Shown: positions 54,135-61,979 of the stretch, piece after piece
Layout of the letters: each line of letters starts with the position of its first letter
Position numbering within the stretch: the first letter of the stretch is position 1
NCBI GenBank assembly: GCA_016700055.1
Contig: CP064997.1
Span: 2,356,001 to 2,420,000, forward strand
Length of the DNA stretch: 64,000 bases
DNA from: Actinomycetota bacterium
GTDB taxonomy: Bacteria > Actinomycetota > Acidimicrobiia > Acidimicrobiales > Ilumatobacteraceae
Reading direction: 5' to 3'
Position numbers and translations under genes: made by a program
Notes under the pieces: generated by a model
Database searches by the model: none
What the model saw: only the letters and a program-made list of their open reading frames with translations
Told to the model about the DNA's origin: nothing

Positions 54135-54955
54135 CGCTGCGTCCCGTGCCCGATCACGTGCGCCCGTGCGCTGTGGCCGGGCTCTTCTACCCGGCACGCG
54201 CGAAGGACCTGGCGGCGATGGTCGACAGGCTGCTCGACGCCGCGGCGGCGACCGAGGAGCCGCCACTTGCCGAGGCGCCGCTCGCGATCGTCGTGCCCCA
54301 CGCGGGGTATGTGTACTCGGGTGCGATCGCAGCCGCGGCTTGGAGCCTGCTACGCCCCGTTCGCGAGCAGGTCGAGCGCGTAGTCGTCGTCGGCCCGGCC
54401 CACCGGGTGCCCGTGGCCGGCATCGCGACGACGAGTGCCGATGCGTTCGCGACGCCGCTCGGCATCGTCGCCGTCGACGCCGAGATGCGCTGCCTGCTCT
54501 CGAAGCACTCCGCCGTGCACGTCGACGACCGCGCCCATGCCTGCGAGCACAGCGTCGAGGTGCAGCTTCCGTTCCTGCAGCGAGCCGTCGGCGACGTAGG
54601 GATCGTCCCGCTCGTCGCCGGGCGTGCCTCGCCAGAGGTGGTCGCCGACGTGCTGCGCCCGGCATGGGAGCAGCCGCACACGGTGATCGTGGTGAGCACC
54701 GACCTGAGCCACTATCTAGACGACTGCGCCGCGCGGCTTGTCGACGCCCAGACGGCGGCGGCGATCGTCGCCGCCGACGCAGATGCGATCAAGCCGAGCG
54801 ACGCTTGCGGGGCGGTGCCGTTGAGGGGCCTGCTCGCGCTCGCCTCCGCTTCGGGGGCAAGGGTGCGCAGGCTCGCCGCCGGCACGTCGGCGGACAGTGC
54901 CGGCGACCCGGAGCGGGTCGTCGGCTACGGCGCGTTCGCGATCGTCCGTTCGTGA
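54131..54955 (+). CDS. MEMO1-family protein (AmmeMemoRadiSam system)
   Basis: 274-residue MEMO1-family protein, related to class III extradiol dioxygenases. Early AGLFYPA, IVVPHAGYVYSG and VGPAHRVPV, then EHSVEVQLPFLQ and VSTDLSHYL, are the family hallmarks; the histidines there form a non-heme iron or copper-like site. Function in bacteria is unproven. The start is GTG 54131, overlapping the radical SAM stop as GTGA; its own stop overlaps the next start in the same way, so the three proteins are made in fixed proportion. There is no membrane segment. Confidence 0.87.
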   Translation: MTLRPVPDHVRPCAVAGLFYPARAKDLAAMVDRLLDAAAATEEPPLAEAPLAIVVPHAGYVYSGAIAAAAWSLLRPVREQVERVVVVGPAHRVPVAGIATTSADAFATPLGIVAVDAEMRCLLSKHSAVHVDDRAHACEHSVEVQLPFLQRAVGDVGIVPLVAGRASPEVVADVLRPAWEQPHTVIVVSTDLSHYLDDCAARLVDAQTAAAIVAADADAIKPSDACGAVPLRGLLALASASGARVRRLAAGTSADSAGDPERVVGYGAFAIVRS

Positions 54956-55578
54956 CCACACACGCCGGTCCACCTTCGGCGGTCCCGGCTGAGCTCGGCC
55001 AACCGCAGCTGGACGCGCTCGACGCACTCGCCGAGCTGGCGGCCGCGGCGGTGGTGGCCGAGGTCACCGGCGAGTGCTGGACACCGCCGGCACCGCTCGA
55101 CCCCGCCCTCGGCGAACCGAGGGCGGCCTTCGTCACGCTGCGCGTCGAAGGGCGGTTGCGGGGATGCGTCGGTGGGCTGTCCGCGAGCCGAGCGCTGGCA
55201 GACGAGGTGGTCGAGCGCGCAGGCGCTGCCGCGTCGCGCGATCCGCGGTTCGCCCCGGTGCGCGCCGCCGAGCTGGACGAGCTGGAGGTGGAGGTCACCG
55301 TGATCGGCGAGCAGAGGACGCTCGCGGTGGGCGGTCACGCCGAGCTGCTCGCGGTGCTCGAGCCCGGCGTGCACGGCGTGATCGTCGAAGCGCCCGGGCG
55401 TCGGGCCACCTTGTTGCCTTCCGTGTGGGAGCAGCTGCCCGATCCCGTCGAGTTCTGCGCGGTGTTGTGGGAGAAGGCCGGCTTGCGCTCCGGGGCGTGG
55501 CCGCCCGGCATCGAGGTGCGCGTGTACACCGCGACGAGCAGCGAGCGCCGTGGTGTCCTCAGCCCTCGCTCGGGTTGA
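54952..55578 (+). CDS. AMMECR1-domain protein (AmmeMemoRadiSam system)
   Basis: 208-residue AMMECR1-domain protein. The signature is VEGRLRGCVGGLSASRAL near residue 64-80, the conserved LRGC(I/V)G loop, followed by RDPRFAPVRAAELDELEVEVTV and PGRRATLLPSVWEQLP. The invariant cysteine is thought to be functional in the family but no reaction is assigned. The start is GTG 54952, overlapping the MEMO stop as GTGA. It is last of the trio; its 3' end overlaps the convergent NUDIX gene by 20 bases. Confidence 0.87.
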   Translation: MTTHAGPPSAVPAELGQPQLDALDALAELAAAAVVAEVTGECWTPPAPLDPALGEPRAAFVTLRVEGRLRGCVGGLSASRALADEVVERAGAAASRDPRFAPVRAAELDELEVEVTVIGEQRTLAVGGHAELLAVLEPGVHGVIVEAPGRRATLLPSVWEQLPDPVEFCAVLWEKAGLRSGAWPPGIEVRVYTATSSERRGVLSPRSG

Positions 55579-56113
55579 GCGTCAGCAGCACTGCCGTCAC
55601 CGGACGCAGGTCGTCGGGCGCGTCGTCGGGCAGGTCGTCGACGGCGAACCAGCGCGCCCCATGGCCCGCCGACAGGCCGAGGCTGCTGTCGGCGGTGAAG
55701 CACCAGCCGACGTTCCAGTGCCGGTGCGCGGGCTCGCCGGGCGCGGCGACGTCGGTGACGTGGACGATCGCCGGACCGGGGTCGGGGAGCAGCGGGCGGA
55801 CGTCGCCGGCGGTCAGGGCGGTCTCCTCGTGCAGCTCGCGCAGCGCCCCTGCACGGGTCGACTCGCCGATGTGCACATGTCCCCCCGGCGTGGCCCAGCC
55901 GAGCCGGCGGTGGCGCACCAGCAGCATCTCGCTGCGGTCGGTCGAGAACACCCACGCCGTGGCGCACACGTGACCCGGGGTCGCTTCGGCGCCGTGGCAG
56001 GCGGCGACCAGCGCGGCCCCGAGGCCGTCGGGGTCGGCATGGAGACCGCTCAGCTCGGCGGCCAGCCCGGGGTGGTGCCCGGGCACGTCGATCGTCGGGT
56101 GCGGGAAGCCCAT
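55559..56113 (-). CDS. NUDIX hydrolase
   Basis: 184-residue NUDIX phosphohydrolase with the signature GHVHIGE followed after seven residues by RELHEETAL (about 85-107); the final glycine of the consensus is alanine. A long N-terminal part (TIDVPGHHPGLAAEL) is more like the cell-wall or nucleotide NUDIX group than MutT. It hydrolyses a nucleoside-diphosphate-linked compound with Mg2+. ATG 56113 begins just two bases after the folE stop, so the pair is probably co-transcribed; a dihydroneopterin-triphosphate pyrophosphatase role in folate synthesis is a reasonable inference. The longer frame is antisense-free but overlaps folE, so it is unlikely. Confidence 0.75.
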   Translation of the reverse strand: MGFPHPTIDVPGHHPGLAAELSGLHADPDGLGAALVAACHGAEATPGHVCATAWVFSTDRSEMLLVRHRRLGWATPGGHVHIGESTRAGALRELHEETALTAGDVRPLLPDPGPAIVHVTDVAAPGEPAHRHWNVGWCFTADSSLGLSAGHGARWFAVDDLPDDAPDDLRPVTAVLLTLNPSEG

Positions 56114-56115
56114 CG

Positions 56116-56793
56116 TCAGCGACCGCTGACGAAGCCCATCACCTCGGCCCGGGCGGCGGGATCGGTGCGGTATATGCCGCGCACCGCGGTGGTGACGGTG
56201 AGCGATCCGAGCTTGCGGATGCCCCGCAGCGCCATGCAGCTGTGCTCGGCCTCGACCACCACGAGCACCCCTGCGGGGTCGAGCATGTCGACCATCGCGT
56301 CCGCGAGCTGGCTCGTCAGGCGCTCCTGCACCTGCAGCCGGCGCGCGTAGCCCTCGACGAGGCGAGCCAGCTTGGAGAGTCCGGTGAACCGGCCGGTGGT
56401 GCCGGGCAGGTAGGCGATATGGGCCCGGCCGGAGAACGGCAGCATGTGGTGCTCGCACATCGACGAGAACTCGATGTCACGCACCATCACCATCTCGTCG
56501 TGCTCGATCTCGAACGTGCGGCTGAGGTGCTCGTCGGGGTCCGTGAAATGCCCGGACAGCATCTCGGCCCACATGCGGGCCACGCGCGCCGGGGTGTCGA
56601 CGAGGCCCTCGCGGTCGGGATCCTCGCCGATCGCTTCGATCAGCTCGCGCACCGCCCTGGCCGCCCGCTCGTGGTCGACCCCGCGCGCTACTGCCACGGT
56701 CGAAGACGCGGTCGTGGACGTGGTCGTGGACGTGGTCGTGGGCTTGGTGGAGGTGGTCGGATCGGCCGGTTCGTTCACTGGGGCTCCTGGCAT
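56116..56793 (-). CDS. folE: GTP cyclohydrolase I
   Basis: 225-residue GTP cyclohydrolase I, first step of folate synthesis. SSMCEHHMLPFSGRAHIAY has the zinc cysteine and histidines, and EHSCMALRGIRKLGS the second cysteine; the catalytic VQERLTSQLADAM helix is intact. The N-terminus (about residues 1-40) is an odd low-complexity tract of threonine and serine (TTSTKPTTTSTTTSTTASST) encoded by a GTCGTGGAC-type DNA repeat. The start ATG 56793 has AGGA at six-base spacing; an earlier reading is not needed. It is followed by the NUDIX gene two bases after its stop. Confidence 0.93.
   Translation of the reverse strand: MPGAPVNEPADPTTSTKPTTTSTTTSTTASSTVAVARGVDHERAARAVRELIEAIGEDPDREGLVDTPARVARMWAEMLSGHFTDPDEHLSRTFEIEHDEMVMVRDIEFSSMCEHHMLPFSGRAHIAYLPGTTGRFTGLSKLARLVEGYARRLQVQERLTSQLADAMVDMLDPAGVLVVVEAEHSCMALRGIRKLGSLTVTTAVRGIYRTDPAARAEVMGFVSGR
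56700..56752. repeat. Low-complexity coding repeat in folE 5' end
   Basis: Direct imperfect repeats of GTGGACGTGGTC-type 12-base units encode the Thr/Ser tract near the folE N-terminus. The copies are near identical, suggesting slippage-prone length variation outside the catalytic core. Confidence 0.65.
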
Positions 56794-56836
56794 CTCAATC
56801 CTGTCGTCGACAGGTGGTACCCGCGGGCGACACCGG

Positions 56837-57577
56837 TCACACGTCGCCTGGCGCGGCCTGCGGCCCGCGCCGGAACAGCGCGGCGAACTGCGCGTCCTCG
56901 CGTTGGCGGGCGGCGCTGGTGCGCTCGGCACGTGATGCCAGCATCAGCTCCTTCGCCACCCGGGTGGCCGACGGGTTCTGCCCGGCGATCTCGCGCGCGA
57001 GCGCCATCGCCTCGCCGAGCAGCTCGGCCGTGGGCAGGCAAGCGAGCGCGAGGCCGATCGTGACGGCTTCGGGTGCGCTCACCCAGCGCGCCGTGAACAG
57101 CAGCTCGGCGGCACGCTGCCAGCCGACGCGGTCGGCGAGCAAGGCGCTGCTCGCGGCCTCCGGTGGCACTCCGAGCTCGGCGAACGGCACCCGCAGCCGG
57201 GCGCGGTCGGCGACGAAAACGATGTCGCAGTGCAGCAACAAGGTCATCCCGGCCCCTGCACCGGCACCGTTGACGGCGGCGATCAGCGGCTTCGGAAACG
57301 TGACGAGCTGGTCGAGCAGGAGGGGAAAGCCGTCCGCGGGGCCGTCGTCGAGCGTCTCGCCGGCCGCGAGCCGAGCCATCTCCTGCAGGTCCTGGCCGGC
57401 ACAGAAGACGTCGCCGGCGCCGGTGAGCACGGCGACGTGCACCGCGTCGTCCGCGGCGGCGCCGGCCAGCATGGCGCTGAGCGCGCGGTAGTGGGCCTGG
57501 TCGAGTGCGTTCTTGCGTTCCGGTCGATCGAGGGTGAGCAGGCGGACGGCACCGTGGTCGGCGACGTGGATCGGCAC
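56837..57577 (-). CDS. Enoyl-CoA hydratase/isomerase family (crotonase) protein
   Basis: 246-residue crotonase-fold enzyme. VLTGAGDVFCAGQDLQEM supplies the first oxyanion-hole segment and AAVNGAGAGAGMTLLLHCD the second; PFAELGVPPEAASSALLADRVG aligns with the active-site helix, where the usual two glutamates are not both present, so hydratase, isomerase or hydrolase activity stays open. GTG 57577 is the start; 50 bases upstream ends the IpdF-like gene. It lies at the end of the minus-strand run from 60528 and is probably in that regulon. Confidence 0.78.
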   Translation of the reverse strand: MPIHVADHGAVRLLTLDRPERKNALDQAHYRALSAMLAGAAADDAVHVAVLTGAGDVFCAGQDLQEMARLAAGETLDDGPADGFPLLLDQLVTFPKPLIAAVNGAGAGAGMTLLLHCDIVFVADRARLRVPFAELGVPPEAASSALLADRVGWQRAAELLFTARWVSAPEAVTIGLALACLPTAELLGEAMALAREIAGQNPSATRVAKELMLASRAERTSAARQREDAQFAALFRRGPQAAPGDV

Positions 57578-57627
57578 GCCGGCAACCTAGTTCGCGCCGG
57601 GCGGGCGCCGTCGGGCGCGCGCCGACG

Positions 57628-58392
57628 TCACGGGTGCTGGGAGCTGACCGCGACGACCTCGCCGGTCATGTACGACGAGTAGTCGCTCGCCAAGAAGACG
57701 ATCACGTTCGCGATCTCCCAGGGTTCTGCGTACCGCCCGTACGCCTCGCGCTCGGTGAGCTCGGCGAGCAGCTCGTCGCTCGTCACCTTCGCCAGGTTGG
57801 CGTGCATGGCGAGCGACGGGGCGACGGCATTCACCCGCACGCCGCGGCGCGCGGCTTCGATCGCCGCGCAGCGGGTGAGCGCCATCACCCCCGCCTTGGC
57901 CGCGGCGTAGTGCGCCTGGCCCGCCTGTGCCCGCCAACCGAGCACCGAGGCGTTGTTCACGATCACACCCGAACCGCGCTCGTACATGTGGTTCAGCGCG
58001 GCGCGCGTGCAGCGGAACGTACCGTTGAGCGTCACGTCGAGCACCACGGACCACTGCTCGTCGGTCATCTCGTGCAACTCGGCGGTGCCGCCGAGGCCGG
58101 CGTTGTTGACGAACACGTCGATGCCCCCCAGCTCGGCTGCCGCGGCGGCCACGAGTGCCTGCACGCTCGCCTCGTCGGTGACGTCGCCGGGCACGCCGGT
58201 GATCCCCAGCTCGGCGGCGGTCTCGGCGAGGCGCCGCTCGTGGCGATCGCTGATCACCACTCGGGCGCCCTCTTCGAGGCACTTGCGCGCTGTGGCCGAG
58301 CCGATGCCACTGCCCGCGGCGGCGGTGACGAGCACTCCCTTGCCGGCGAGCAGGCCGTGGCCGGCGACGTACTTGGGGGGCACGGTGGTCAT
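57628..58392 (-). CDS. SDR resembling IpdF (steroid C/D-ring reductase candidate)
   Basis: 254-residue SDR with an unusual cofactor loop TAAAGSGIGSATAR and the segments ISDRHERRLAETAAEL, NNAGLGGTAELHEM, NNASVLGWRAQAGQ, YAAAK and C-terminal SYMTGEVVAVSSQHP. The run of these segments strongly recalls mycobacterial Rv3559c (IpdF), which acts on the hydroxylated C/D-ring CoA thioester. Its ATG overlaps the stop of the FadE30-like gene (ATGA). The same adjacent order, FadE30 then IpdF, occurs in mycobacteria, strengthening both calls. NADPH-dependent reduction or NAD-dependent oxidation, to be tested. Confidence 0.85.
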   Translation of the reverse strand: MTTVPPKYVAGHGLLAGKGVLVTAAAGSGIGSATARKCLEEGARVVISDRHERRLAETAAELGITGVPGDVTDEASVQALVAAAAAELGGIDVFVNNAGLGGTAELHEMTDEQWSVVLDVTLNGTFRCTRAALNHMYERGSGVIVNNASVLGWRAQAGQAHYAAAKAGVMALTRCAAIEAARRGVRVNAVAPSLAMHANLAKVTSDELLAELTEREAYGRYAEPWEIANVIVFLASDYSSYMTGEVVAVSSQHP

Positions 58393-59582
58393 GAGGGCTC
58401 CTTCGGCAGGCCGAGCACGCGCTCGCCGAGCACGTTGCGCTGGATCTCGTTCGACCCGCCGTAGATCGTGTCGGAACGGGTGAACAAGAACAGCTTCTGC
58501 TCCAGCGTGAGCTCGTAGGGGAAATCCTCGGCGATCAGCCCGTACGGGCCGATCACGTCGATCATCAGCTCGCCGAGGTCGCGGTGCCAGGTGCCCCAGA
58601 ACAGCTTCGAGATGCTCGCCTCCGGCCCGGGCACGCCTTTGCCAGACATCGAGCGGAGCGCGTTCCAGCGCATGAGCTGCAACCCGGTGTAGGCACCGAC
58701 GAGCCGCTGGCGCATGACGGGGTCGGCACCGCACCCGTGGTCGCGGGCGAGGTCGATCGTCGTGCGCAGCTCACGCTCGAAACCCACCTGCTGGGCGAGC
58801 GTCGAGATGCCGCGCTCGAACCCGAGCAGGCCCATCGCCACCTTCCAGCCCTCGCCGGGAGCACCGACGGTGAGCGAGCGCTCGGTGCGGGCGTCGGTGA
58901 AGAACGTCTCGTTGAACTCGCCGCCTCCGGTGATCTGCTCGATCGGGCGCACCTCGACGCCGGGCTGGTCCATCGGGACCAGCAAGAAGGTGAGCCCCCG
59001 GTGGCGCTGTGACCCCGGTTCGGTGCGGGCGACCACGAAGCACCAGTGGCTGACGTGGGCGAGCGAGGTCCACACCTTCTGGCCGTTCACCACCCACGAG
59101 TCACCGTCGAGCACCGCCTTCGTCTGCACGTTGGCGAGGTCGCTGCCCGCGTTCGGCTCGCTGTAGCCCTGGCACCACCGCACCTCGCCGCGGCGGATGC
59201 CGGGCAGGAAGCGCGCGCACTGCTCGGGCGTGCCGTACTCGATGAGCGTCGGCGCGAGCAGGTTCTCGCCCATGTGGTTCACGCGCGCCGGCGCCTCGGC
59301 CCTCGTGTACTCCTCGGCCCAGATGATCTGCTGGGCGAGCGTCGCCGCCTGGCCGCCGTGCTCGGTCGGCCAGCCGAGCCCGATCCAGCCTGCTGCGCCG
59401 AGGAGGCGCTCCCACTCGACGCGGACGTCGAAGCCGACGTCCTCGTCGCCCGGTCCGCCGCGCCCGCGCAGCTCGGCGAACTCGCCGACGACGTGGCTCT
59501 TCAGCCAGTCGCGGGCGAGCGCGCGGAACGCCTCGCCGTCGTCGCCGAGCGAGGCGATGGATACGGCATCGGTGCCGGTCAC
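58389..59582 (-). CDS. Acyl-CoA dehydrogenase, FadE30-like
   Basis: 397-residue dehydrogenase: WPTEHGGQAATLAQQ, WCQGYSEPNAGSDLANVQT, VNGQKVWTSLAHVSHWC, LLVPMDQPGVEVRPIEQIT and C-terminal RSDTIYGGSNEIQRNVLGERVLGLP. These segments recall mycobacterial FadE30, which dehydrogenates HIP-CoA-derived intermediates. The catalytic YEG position is YGG. A single full-length subunit, unlike the two heteromeric pairs in this window. It starts at GTG or ATG 59582, 28 bases after the stop of the SDR at 59611, and is followed by the IpdF-like gene through an ATGA overlap. Confidence 0.85.
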   Translation of the reverse strand: MTGTDAVSIASLGDDGEAFRALARDWLKSHVVGEFAELRGRGGPGDEDVGFDVRVEWERLLGAAGWIGLGWPTEHGGQAATLAQQIIWAEEYTRAEAPARVNHMGENLLAPTLIEYGTPEQCARFLPGIRRGEVRWCQGYSEPNAGSDLANVQTKAVLDGDSWVVNGQKVWTSLAHVSHWCFVVARTEPGSQRHRGLTFLLVPMDQPGVEVRPIEQITGGGEFNETFFTDARTERSLTVGAPGEGWKVAMGLLGFERGISTLAQQVGFERELRTTIDLARDHGCGADPVMRQRLVGAYTGLQLMRWNALRSMSGKGVPGPEASISKLFWGTWHRDLGELMIDVIGPYGLIAEDFPYELTLEQKLFLFTRSDTIYGGSNEIQRNVLGERVLGLPKEPS

Positions 59583-59610
59583 GGGGCCGTTCGTCCTCCG
59601 CTGCGGCCGC

Positions 59611-60528
59611 TCAGGCGTTGGCCTGCTTCTCGGCGGCCCTCGCGGCGGCCTCGCGCATCTCTTGCACCTTCTCCAAGAAGGGCAGCTTCTCGACCCCGAC
59701 CTCGCCGGGCAGCCGGGTGGCGATCTCCTCGGGCGTCCAGCGGTGGCCGGCGTGCATCTCGCGCTGCTCCGCCGGCTGGCTCCACACCGCGATCTTGTCG
59801 CCGACGACGGTGTACACCTGCCCGGTCACGTCACGGGCGGCGTCGCTCAACAGGAACACCGCCATCGGCGCCACGTCCTCGGCGTCGCCGATCTCCGCGA
59901 GGTCCATCGGCACGTTCGCGCTCATCCTGGTGCGGGCCACGGGTGCGATGCAGTTGGCGCGCACGCCGTAGCGCTCGAGGCCGAGCGCGGCGGAGTAGGT
60001 GAGCGACACGATGCCGCCCTTGGCCGCCGAGTAGTTCGCCTGCGCGGTGGAGCCGAGCGCCCACACCCCCGACGTGAACCCGATCAGCGAGCCGCCGCCT
60101 TCCTGCTTGCGCATCACGGCCGCTGCCGCGCGGTACACCGTGAACGTGCCCTTCAGATGCACGCGGACGACCGCGTCGAACTCATCCTCGCTCATGTTGA
60201 ACAGCATCCGCTCGCGCAGGATGCCGGCGACGCACACCGCGCCGTCGATGCGGCCCCAGTTGTCGATCGCCGCCTGCACCACCGCCGCCCCGCCGTCCAT
60301 CGTCGAGACGTCGCTCGCGACGGCGACGGCTTCGCCGCCGGCGGCGGTGATCTCGGCGACGACGCCGTCGGCGATCTCGCTCGACGGCTCCGAGCCGTCC
60401 ATGCCGACGCCGTAGTCGGCGACGACCACCTTCGCTCCCGCGGCGGCGGCGTCCAGCGCGATGCAGCGCCCGATGCCCCTCCCTGCCCCGGTGATCGCGA
60501 CGACCTTGTCCTGCAGGAACCGAGCCAC
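59611..60528 (-). CDS. SDR, 17-beta-HSD type 4-like
   Basis: 305-residue SDR: TGAGRGIG, VAGILRERMLFNMSEDEFD at the NNAG position, a GFTSGVWALG catalytic serine, NYSAAK (YxxxK) and a long C-terminal tail ending AARAAEKQANA. The layout is the multifunctional-enzyme-2-like hydroxyacyl-CoA/hydroxysteroid dehydrogenase group, as at 9196 and 12523. It is first in a minus-strand operon leading to the FadE30-, IpdF- and crotonase-like genes, so it belongs to C/D-ring or side-chain oxidation. The GTG start at 60528 is 57 bases from box 9. Confidence 0.82.
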   Translation of the reverse strand: MARFLQDKVVAITGAGRGIGRCIALDAAAAGAKVVVADYGVGMDGSEPSSEIADGVVAEITAAGGEAVAVASDVSTMDGGAAVVQAAIDNWGRIDGAVCVAGILRERMLFNMSEDEFDAVVRVHLKGTFTVYRAAAAVMRKQEGGGSLIGFTSGVWALGSTAQANYSAAKGGIVSLTYSAALGLERYGVRANCIAPVARTRMSANVPMDLAEIGDAEDVAPMAVFLLSDAARDVTGQVYTVVGDKIAVWSQPAEQREMHAGHRWTPEEIATRLPGEVGVEKLPFLEKVQEMREAAARAAEKQANA

Positions 60529-60585
60529 GTCTCATCCCTCCCGCGCACGACTGCTGCGCGAAGCCGTTGGGCGTCAACGTCGGAA

Positions 60586-60602
60586 TCTGACGCCGCGTCA
60601 GA
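60586..60602. promoter_or_regulatory. TetR-type operator, box 9
   Basis: TCTGACG-CCG-CGTCAGA with perfect arms. It is 57 bases upstream of the SDR start (60528) that opens the FadE30-IpdF operon; the MFS gene starts 100 bases away on the other side. Confidence 0.85.
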
Positions 60603-60702
60603 TCGTGGACGGTAGCACGGCCGGTACCGACCGCCGCCAGGCCGCAGGTGCATTTGCGAAGTCCCGGGAGAGCAGGTCTCGGTAGGGTCGCTGGACACCA
60701 CC

Positions 60703-61968
60703 ATGTCCAGCCGTGCTCTCGCCCCGTTCCGCTTCCGCGACTTCCGGCTGCGCTGGTTCGGGGCGTTCGTGTCGAACGTCGGCACGTGGATGGAGACGGT
60801 CGCCCTCGGCTACTACGTCGCCGACCTGACCGGGCGCAACACCTGGTCGGCGCTCGTGGCGGTGGCCGGCTTCGCGCCGATCGCGGTGCTCGGCCCGGTC
60901 GGGGGCGTATGGGCGGACCGCCTGCCGAAGAAGCACGTGATGATGGCGGTGGCGCTGTCACAGGCGGCGATCGCCGCCGTGCTCGCGTACGGCGTCGCCG
61001 ACGGCTGGGCCGGCCCGGGGGTGATCACGCTGCTCGCTCTCCTCACCGGCGTCGCGAACGCCGTCGGCTTCCCAGCGTTCCAGGCGAGCGTGCCCGAGCT
61101 GGTGCCCGAAGAGCAGCTCGTCGCGGCCACGAGCCTGTTCGCGGTGCAGTGGAACCTCGGTCGGATCATCGGCCCGCTGGCCGCCGCGATCGCGATCGCC
61201 GTCGGGGGCATCGAGCTGGCGCTGTACGTGAACGCGGTCAGCTTCTTCGCCGTCGTGGTCGCCGTCTGGCTCGGCCCCCGCCACCCTCCGGAGCGGCGCG
61301 CGGCGCAGAAGGTGCTGGCGTCGATCAAGGAGGGGTTCCGCGTCGGCTTCACCGAGCCGGGGCTGCGGACGATGTTCCTCGCGCAGATCCTCATCGTCGG
61401 GATCACCTCGCCGTTCATCGCCTTCGTGCCGCAGATGGCGAAGAACGTGCTCGGCGGCGACGAGGTCGCCAACTCGATCATGGTCACCGGCCAGGGCGTC
61501 GGTGCGGTGGCGGCGGGTGTGGCGATGGGCTCGCTGACGCACCGGTTCGGGCCGCGCCGGGTGCTGACCACGGCGATGGCGATGCTGTGCCCGGCTTACG
61601 TGCTGTACGGGCTGGCGCCGAGCGTCGCCGCGTCTACTGCCGCACTCGTGCTGATGGGCGCGCTGTACCTGACCTGCTTCGCCTCGTTCACGGCGATCGT
61701 GCAGACCCGCGCCCCCGCGGCGCTCCGCGGCCGGCTGCTGGCGGTCAGCAACACCATCCTCGGCGTGCTGTACCCGCTCAGCTCGATCGTGCAGGGCGCG
61801 ATTGCCGACCAGGTCGGCCTGCGCCAGGTGACGGTCGCCGCCGGCCTCGTGGTCGGAGGCACCCTGGCTGCCGCGGCGGTGCTGAGGCCCGACTGGTCGG
61901 CCCCGCTCGACGAGGAGCCCGTCCCGTGGCTCGAAGCGGAAGGGCTCGGCGCACCGGCGCGGCACTAG
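60703..61968 (+). CDS. MFS transporter
   Basis: 421-residue major-facilitator-superfamily transporter of the MFS_3 (enterobactin/multidrug exporter-like) type, with about twelve helices: an early RWFGAFVSNVGTWMETVALG, loop GGVWADRLPKKHV between helices 2 and 3, TLLALLTGVANAVGFPAFQA and a C-terminal half beginning near 215. Substrate unknown; it could export a lipophilic metabolite or a siderophore-like compound. ATG 60703. It is divergent from the regulated operon at box 9 and followed after 11 bases by ilvD, with no shared pathway expected. Confidence 0.83.
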   Translation: MSSRALAPFRFRDFRLRWFGAFVSNVGTWMETVALGYYVADLTGRNTWSALVAVAGFAPIAVLGPVGGVWADRLPKKHVMMAVALSQAAIAAVLAYGVADGWAGPGVITLLALLTGVANAVGFPAFQASVPELVPEEQLVAATSLFAVQWNLGRIIGPLAAAIAIAVGGIELALYVNAVSFFAVVVAVWLGPRHPPERRAAQKVLASIKEGFRVGFTEPGLRTMFLAQILIVGITSPFIAFVPQMAKNVLGGDEVANSIMVTGQGVGAVAAGVAMGSLTHRFGPRRVLTTAMAMLCPAYVLYGLAPSVAASTAALVLMGALYLTCFASFTAIVQTRAPAALRGRLLAVSNTILGVLYPLSSIVQGAIADQVGLRQVTVAAGLVVGGTLAAAAVLRPDWSAPLDEEPVPWLEAEGLGAPARH

Positions 61969-61979
61969 CGTGCGAGCCC

